This document shows, piece by piece, positions 6,162-10,158 of a DNA stretch of 10,158 nucleotides. Source of the DNA: an uncultured Methanobrevibacter sp. (GTDB taxonomy: Archaea > Methanobacteriota > Methanobacteria > Methanobacteriales > Methanobacteriaceae). Where the stretch lies: contig CAJGDA010000050.1 of NCBI GenBank assembly GCA_904501935.1, positions 1 to 10,158 of the forward strand, in the 5' to 3' direction. The notes under the pieces are model-generated. The model searched no databases and was not told the DNA's origin. It worked only from the letters and a program-made list of their open reading frames with translations. The translations under genes and the position numbers were made by a program. Position 1 is the first letter of the stretch. Each line of letters starts with the position of its first letter.

Positions 6162-7172
6162 TCACTCCAATTCTCCATTTATTTTTTCAATGACATCAAC
6201 AACACTCATGTTATCAGATTCGAAGGCTGCCTTAAATTCTTGTGTTAAACCTTCAGCATTAGTAAATGACCCATCATATTCTAACCATGATTTAACTGGG
6301 ATTACAAAACTGGCGAGTTCAGTTGTATCATTCTTTGATGGGGAGAATGCAATAATCTGTGAGATAGATTTAAAATCAAAATTAATATCATTTACAACAT
6401 CATCATTGAAAACTAGTAAAACATCAGTATTTTTTAATAATTCTAATACATCCTCTTTTGATGCGGCTTCTACTAAACTTAAAGCTCCTTTTGAATTAGA
6501 TTTGCTGTAAACAGGCAATATCTTAGAACCTGCACTTTCAATTAAGTCTAAATCTTCAAAAGAGTCAACTTTGTTAAATACAATTATAGAATCTTCATTA
6601 ATGTCATTAGCATCTAAAAATTCTTTAACACTGACAGAAGTAAATTCATCAGCTATATTCGCAGTCGGTGAATTTTCCAAGTCATCATTGACAAATACTT
6701 TTGCACCATTTTCCTTAGCCCTAACAATACGTCTTCCTATTAATGGGTTTTCGTATAAAATATTTCCAATTACAAAAAGAGTTGATGCGTTTTCAACCTC
6801 GTCATATGAGGCTACAGAATCGAAATTTCTTAAATCATTATCATAAGCCAGGATATTAAAACCTTTAGATTCACATAAAGATTTAATCGCTTCTAAATCT
6901 TCATTAGAACAGCTTCCGGAAAAAATTACTGTGACTTTTTCATTACTACAAGATTTTAATTTTCCAATAGCATCATCTAATACTTTTGAATCAAATGCAA
7001 GTTTTTCTTCGAAAATATCAATAGAAGACCTTCCATTTGAACAATTTTTACCCTCATTTATAGGATGTCTTTTATATGGAAATGTTCCCACAATTTCTTC
7101 ACTATCTAAAATCACATTTATGCCACAACCCACACTGCAAGAGGGGCATAATGTGTGTTTAATTTCAAACAT
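6162..7172 (-). CDS. flpC: Truncated FdhA-like protein of the flp cluster
   Basis: The 336-residue protein starts like a molybdopterin oxidoreductase: C9PSC12SVGC16G and then INEGKNC44SNGR, the four cysteines of the N-terminal [4Fe-4S] cluster. The end (AFSPSKNDTTELASFVIPVKS split over about 285-306, then WLEYDGSFTNAEG) matches the middle part of the same family, where catalytic subunits read W-E-GTFTN-EGR. Full FdhA is about twice as long. Missing here are the segment with the active-site Cys or Sec and the C-terminal cofactor-binding domain, so formate oxidation is unlikely. It may instead act as an electron bridge or scaffold between FlpB and FlpD. The start at 7172 has GGTGAT upstream; the gene follows flpE by 17 nt. 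The fragment is not a pseudogene: the frame is open and cluster residues are kept. Confidence 0.82.
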   Translation of the reverse strand: MFEIKHTLCPSCSVGCGINVILDSEEIVGTFPYKRHPINEGKNCSNGRSSIDIFEEKLAFDSKVLDDAIGKLKSCSNEKVTVIFSGSCSNEDLEAIKSLCESKGFNILAYDNDLRNFDSVASYDEVENASTLFVIGNILYENPLIGRRIVRAKENGAKVFVNDDLENSPTANIADEFTSVSVKEFLDANDINEDSIIVFNKVDSFEDLDLIESAGSKILPVYSKSNSKGALSLVEAASKEDVLELLKNTDVLLVFNDDVVNDINFDFKSISQIIAFSPSKNDTTELASFVIPVKSWLEYDGSFTNAEGLTQEFKAAFESDNMSVVDVIEKINGELE

Positions 7173-7189
7173 AATACATCACCAAATTT

Positions 7190-7540
7190 TTAAAAAGCAG
7201 TATCCAAATTTACTGTAGAACTGATATCCTCTTTAAATAACTCATAACTTGATTGCCTGGTTAATGAAATCATATTCATTAGCATAGCACATGCATGATG
7301 GAAAATTATTTGAGAACAGTCTTGTTGGATAAATTCTTCAAAACCTTCTAATCTCATTACTCCTTCAAGTTTAAAATTTAAATTTAGATATTCTGCAGAT
7401 TTTAAAATAATATCATATTTTACATTCTTTTGATCAATGTGAGTATATTCAATTGACCAATCCACATCTAAATTTAAATTTGCATTCCTAGGATTGTAAT
7501 TTTCTCTAATCATGGCTATTTTTTCCACAGTAATTTCCAT
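7190..7540 (-). CDS. flpE: Small SecB-like protein, first gene of the flp operon
   Basis: This 116-residue protein has no signal peptide, membrane segment or metal-binding cluster. Its pattern recalls the SecB fold: strand-like repeats (LNLDVDWSIEY, KYDIILKSAEYLNLNFKLEG), a turn with MRLEGFEEF, a Cys before a hydrophobic IIFHHACAMLMNMISLT helix (compare C-x-x-ILFPYA in SecB), and a final VNLDTAF like the SecB VNFDALF tail. SecB proteins are export chaperones, and related small archaeal proteins and toxin-antitoxin chaperones exist. Here it might be a maturation chaperone for the Flp iron-sulfur proteins; that is a guess. The ribosome binding site GGAGAAAG lies 5 nt before the ATG. Promoter at 7586-7642. 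The symbol is assigned by position at the head of the C-B-D genes, so it is less certain than the others. Confidence 0.7.
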   Translation of the reverse strand: MEITVEKIAMIRENYNPRNANLNLDVDWSIEYTHIDQKNVKYDIILKSAEYLNLNFKLEGVMRLEGFEEFIQQDCSQIIFHHACAMLMNMISLTRQSSYELFKEDISSTVNLDTAF

Positions 7541-7585
7541 ACTACTTTCTCCAATTTATTATTAAAATTAACAAAATTAATTAAA

Positions 7586-7642
7586 ATAATCTATACATTA
7601 ATGACTAGTAATAACCATATAAATGTTATTAAAGTATTACTC
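7586..7642 (-). promoter_or_regulatory. flp operon promoter with paired operator half-sites
   Basis: The minus-strand TATA box ATTTATATGG lies at about 7624-7615, giving a predicted start near 7595 and a leader of about 55 nt before flpE. AGTAATA (7607-7613) and TATTACT (7635-7641) flank the TATA box as inverted half-sites with a 21-nt spacer. The same layout and nearly the same sequence occur at 3839-3895. Confidence 0.65.
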
Positions 7643-7895
7643 ACTAAATTTAAAGTATTTTATCAAATTAAGCAAATATAACCATTTAAAAAGTTAATCA
7701 ATAATAATTATAAGAATAATGTTAAAAACAAGAATAGAAACTTCTTTTTGAAGAATCATTAATAATTGCGAAAATTCATTAAATTAGTTTAAAAGATAAA
7801 ATATGATTATAACATCATAATTCAGATATATAAAGATAATTTAGTAACTTATTTATAAAAAAAACTAATAAAATTAGGTTAAAAAAATAAAATAG
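7643..7895. other. AT-rich spacer upstream of the flp promoter
   Basis: No gene, RNA or strong repeat is visible in this part of the hcgG-flpE gap. Several short runs of A and T make chance TATA matches common. Confidence 0.5.
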
Positions 7896-7950
7896 TGTTA
7901 AAAATATAAAAATAAAAAAAGTAATACTTTTTATAAAAATAATACTACTT
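7896..7950 (-). terminator. hcgG terminator region and 31-bp element copy 2
   Basis: Thirty-two nt after the hcgG stop, the minus strand reads an imperfect inverted repeat (7950-7920: AGTAGTATTA, TTTTT, ATAAAAA, GTATTACT), followed by TTTTTTTATTTTTATATTTT. This suits an intrinsic-type terminator. The 31 bp also match 4172-4202 at 27 positions and carry the AGTAATACT half-site, so the same block could be a regulator site. Confidence 0.5.
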
Positions 7951-7981
7951 TAAAGCATATAAAATTATATAAAATTATTAC

Positions 7982-9478
7982 TCATATTATAGTTAATGCA
8001 TTAGGAACTTTCTTCAAAATATTTTCTTTAACAGGAATCATTGTTGAAGAAGCGATTGAAAAGTTTGCAGCATTAGCTGCAATTTTATCATCTTTTTCAG
8101 CAATTATAGTTGCATTTAAAGCATTTTGCAAGTTATCAACAGTATTTCTCAATACCCAATCATCAACATCAGAAATGATAATCTCATCAACATATTTGTC
8201 AAGTTCATTAGCAATTACCCATGAAATAAACCTTCCACCGTGCAGTGAAATAGTTTTTCCATCAGCTAAAGCAACAATATCTCCCAATGTATGTTTTAAT
8301 TCTATCTTTTCATACATTCTGGAATTGACTAAAGTTGCCCAATGCGCATCACCAACATGATAATCTCCGATTTTTCTTGGATATACATAATCGGGCCCTG
8401 CGATTTTAACGGCTGTAGCTAATGACAACAAATCAGGTCTTTGAACTGGAAGGCCCCTATTTGGGAATTCCTCATTGATAATCTGAATGATTCGTGGAAG
8501 TCCAAATTTTCCCCTTCGGGCAGTTCCAGGTTCAAATCCACACATATATCCATGATGGTTTTTTGGAAAACCGGTGATTACCATATTTAAACCTGATCTT
8601 AAACCAGCTCTTACTTCGTGCTCATAAGCCCCATTGGTTGCAACTACTTTTCCAGGGGACAATATTCTTGCAGCAGCGATTGTTTTTGCAAAAGCCTCAG
8701 AGGCATTTTCACATCTATTAAAAGGACCTCCTTCAACTACAATTACATCAGCACCAATTTCAATAGATTTCTCAAAACCAGTGATTACTTCATCATAACC
8801 ATCGCCAACAAACATGATGGATTCTAAACCCCTGCCATATTTCTTGGCCAGTTCTGCAATATCCTCAGCTTCCCTTAACGGTGCTGCGTGACCATCTCCT
8901 GTTTGTTCACAAGTGACATTTACTGCAACGGATGATGATAATTTAACCCATTCTTCCTTATCCTCTTTTTCGGCGAGTTCCTTATCTATTAATCTTTCAT
9001 GAATCCTACCGCGAGGACATTCTGTAAATGCAGGCCCTTTATTATAACATTCACCACCGCATCCGCTGATATTTTTTGGAAGTCTCATTGCACCATTCTC
9101 TCCGAAGTGATCCAAATCAAGAGGAACATCCACAATTTCATGAACTTTCTTCATCACTTCCACACCGCGCATACCAAACTTCTCGGCTATGTCTGAAAAA
9201 GCATACGCACAAATGTGAATTGGTGCTCCAATCATATCTGCCAATCTACAATTACCCAACAAATCCATTAGTTCCAAATCGGATGCACATGTTCCTACAA
9301 CAACTTCAGTTAAATCACATCCTAATGGAAATCTCTTGAATTGCATTCCTAATTTCATTGTTTCTTCTAAAGAGAGTTGTGAAATTGCATCAACTACAGA
9401 AGTTATATCCTTATCCATTTTTGATATTTCAATTGCAGCATCATCATCATAAACAGCACTTTTTATTAAATCATACAT
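7982..9478 (-). CDS. hcgG: FeGP cofactor biosynthesis protein HcgG (HmdC family)
   Basis: The 498-residue protein matches the HcgG/HmdC family, found only in archaea (and few others) that make the [Fe]-hydrogenase Hmd. HcgG is required for building the iron-guanylylpyridinol cofactor; the exact step is, to my knowledge, not fully settled. Visible features are a cysteine-rich N-terminal half (Cys 54, 64, 77, 90, then SGC140GGEC144 and TEC154PRGR, C190), the CEQTGDGHAAPLREAED segment, and a middle alpha/beta region with IMFVGDGYDEV and IVVEGGPFNRC. The C-terminal Rossmann-like part has DIVALADGKTISLHGGRF. The length is normal and no frame damage is seen. The ATG at 9478 has GGAG about 10 nt upstream. 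The gene is divergent from hmd, as expected for a dedicated maturation factor, and lies 441 bp upstream of the flp operon on the same strand. Confidence 0.9.
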   Translation of the reverse strand: MYDLIKSAVYDDDAAIEISKMDKDITSVVDAISQLSLEETMKLGMQFKRFPLGCDLTEVVVGTCASDLELMDLLGNCRLADMIGAPIHICAYAFSDIAEKFGMRGVEVMKKVHEIVDVPLDLDHFGENGAMRLPKNISGCGGECYNKGPAFTECPRGRIHERLIDKELAEKEDKEEWVKLSSSVAVNVTCEQTGDGHAAPLREAEDIAELAKKYGRGLESIMFVGDGYDEVITGFEKSIEIGADVIVVEGGPFNRCENASEAFAKTIAAARILSPGKVVATNGAYEHEVRAGLRSGLNMVITGFPKNHHGYMCGFEPGTARRGKFGLPRIIQIINEEFPNRGLPVQRPDLLSLATAVKIAGPDYVYPRKIGDYHVGDAHWATLVNSRMYEKIELKHTLGDIVALADGKTISLHGGRFISWVIANELDKYVDEIIISDVDDWVLRNTVDNLQNALNATIIAEKDDKIAANAANFSIASSTMIPVKENILKKVPNALTII

Positions 9479-9578
9479 GAAAATTTACTCCAAAATATTT
9501 TAACTAATATACTTTTCAGTGCCCCCTTTAATAAATAAGTTTCGATTTAAGCAAATTTTTAAAAATGATTTATATTAA

Positions 9579-9586
9579 TTATATAA
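9579..9586 (-). promoter_or_regulatory. Probable TATA box of hcgG
   Basis: TTATATAA lies about 100 bp upstream of the hcgG start codon. The predicted transcript start is near 9555, giving a leader of about 75 nt. Other AT-rich octamers nearby could serve instead. Confidence 0.35.
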
Positions 9587-9597
9587 TAAAATAAAAA

Positions 9598-9647
9598 GTA
9601 TTACAAAACGGTAATATAACAAAAAAATAGTAATAACAGTATTACTA
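9598..9647. promoter_or_regulatory. Cluster of inverted operator half-sites
   Basis: TATTAC (9599-9604) and GTAATA (9611-9616) are inverted with a 6-nt spacer. Next comes a perfect palindrome with arms TAGTAATA (9628-9635) and TATTACTA (9640-9647) and a 4-nt spacer. Both lie just upstream of the hcgG TATA box, so a bound factor could control hcgG and perhaps hmd. Confidence 0.5.
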
Positions 9648-9729
9648 AAAATAAAAGAATATAACAAAAAATAATACTAAATAAAGGTCAATGTAAAGAT
9701 TTAAATAGTACTACTTTTTAAATAAAATA

Positions 9730-9767
9730 TATTACTGCATGGAATAAAAAACCATAATTTAGTAATA
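9730..9767. promoter_or_regulatory. Inverted TATTACT / AGTAATA pair upstream of hmd
   Basis: TATTACT (9730-9736) and AGTAATA (9761-9767) are separated by 24 nt, close to the 21-nt spacing of the pairs at the flp and RNA 1 promoters but in the opposite order. They lie about 40 bp upstream of the likely hmd TATA box. Confidence 0.4.
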
Positions 9768-9808
9768 AAAAAGGCAATAATAAATCAAAATCCATGTGGT
9801 AAGACTTT

Positions 9809-9827
9809 TTTAAATAGGTTACCTATT
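9809..9827 (+). promoter_or_regulatory. Probable hmd TATA box overlapping a 15-bp palindrome
   Basis: TTTAAATA (9809-9816) is placed to start transcription near 9840, about 34 nt before the hmd ATG. The perfect palindrome AATAGGTTACCTATT (9813-9827) overlaps its downstream half and would suit a repressor. A second TATA-like run at 9848-9854 lies too close to the start codon unless the mRNA is leaderless, and an AAGGAGAT site (9860-9867) argues against that. Confidence 0.45.
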
Positions 9828-9873
9828 AGAAAAAGTTCAAATTAAAATATATATGTTTTAAGGAGATAAAAAA

Positions 9874-10158
9874 ATGAAAGTAGCAATTTTAGGTGCAGGA
9901 TGTTACAGAACACATGCTGCTAGTGGAATTACCAACTTCTCAAGAGCTTGTGAAGTTGCAGAAGCAACCGGAAAGGAAAACATATCCATGACCCACTCAA
10001 CCATTGAAATGGGTGCAGAATTATTAGAATTAGCCGGTGTAGACGAAGTAGTAGTATCCGACCCAATATTTGACGGAGAATTCACAGTAGTAGATGACTT
10101 CGACTACGCAGAAGTAATCGCAGCTCACAAAGCAGGAACCCCAGAAGATGTAATGCCA
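9874..10158 (+). CDS. hmd: [Fe]-hydrogenase Hmd (H2-forming methylene-H4MPT dehydrogenase), N-terminal part
   Basis: The first 95 residues are visible and continue past the right edge. MKVAILGAGCYRTHAASGIT is the hallmark N-terminus of Hmd, a Rossmann-like domain that binds the iron-guanylylpyridinol cofactor; NFSRACEVAE, MTHSTIEMGAEL, GVDEVVVSDPIFD and FTVVDDFDY are also family blocks. Hmd reversibly reduces methenyl-H4MPT with H2 in CO2-reducing methanogenesis and needs no nickel or iron-sulfur cluster. The cysteine that binds the iron (near residue 176 in characterised enzymes) lies outside the window. AAGGAGAT ends about 6 nt before the ATG, and codon use (frequent GAA, GCA, GTA) suggests strong expression. 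The nearby hcgG supports a functional cofactor pathway. Confidence 0.96.
   Translation, partial: MKVAILGAGCYRTHAASGITNFSRACEVAEATGKENISMTHSTIEMGAELLELAGVDEVVVSDPIFDGEFTVVDDFDYAEVIAAHKAGTPEDVMP

Larger units (their letters stand above)
9479..9873. other. Divergent hcgG-hmd regulatory region
   Basis: This 395-bp gap holds both promoters and several copies of the AGTAATA/TATTACT motif, listed separately. The hcgG leader contains an unusual GGGGGC run (minus, 9526-9521) in otherwise AT-rich DNA. I see no extra gene. Confidence 0.7.

Overview
The window is AT-rich archaeal DNA from a member of the Methanobacteriales, most probably a gut Methanobrevibacter. The evidence is an H2-forming methylene-H4MPT dehydrogenase gene (hmd), its cofactor gene hcgG, an archaeal nicotianamine synthase homologue, ABCE1, archaeal TATA boxes with GGAGGTGAT-type ribosome binding sites, and the start of a secreted adhesin-like beta-helix protein of the kind abundant in Methanobrevibacter.

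Layout from left to right. (1) 1-354, minus: N-terminus of an adhesin-like protein. (2) 791-2569, plus: ABCE1/RNase L inhibitor homologue. (3) 2731-3552, plus: nicotianamine synthase-like protein behind a palindromic promoter. (4) 3553-4601: about 1 kb without protein genes, holding two related structured RNA elements, both read from the minus strand and both ending in a hairpin with a CUCCUC loop and a U-tract. (5) 7540-4602, minus: a four-gene operon encoding a small SecB-like protein, a truncated FdhA-like protein, an F420-binding FdhB/FrhB-like protein and an MvhD-like protein. Its content and order fit the flpE-flpC-flpB-flpD genes I recall from Methanothermobacter. (6) 9478-7982, minus: hcgG. 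(7) 9874 to the window end, plus: hmd, divergent from hcgG.

The pieces suggest a nickel-limitation locus. Hmd is a nickel-free hydrogenase and HcgG helps make its iron-guanylylpyridinol cofactor. The Flp proteins look like an F420H2-to-Hdr electron module in which the formate dehydrogenase active site has been lost. A nicotianamine-like metallophore would also fit metal stress. This physiological reading is inference.

The strongest new signal is non-coding. The two RNA elements share a 20-bp identical core and the same series of helices, and they differ at base pairs by compensatory and G-U changes that only work on the minus strand. The promoter of the first RNA is nearly the same as the flp operon promoter (57 bp, about 51 identical). 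A second conserved 31-bp element lies 315 or 316 bp upstream of each promoter. AGTAATAC/GTATTACT half-sites recur in nearly all the intergenic regions of the hmd/hcgG/flp/ncRNA/nicotianamine synthase genes, which points to one shared regulator.
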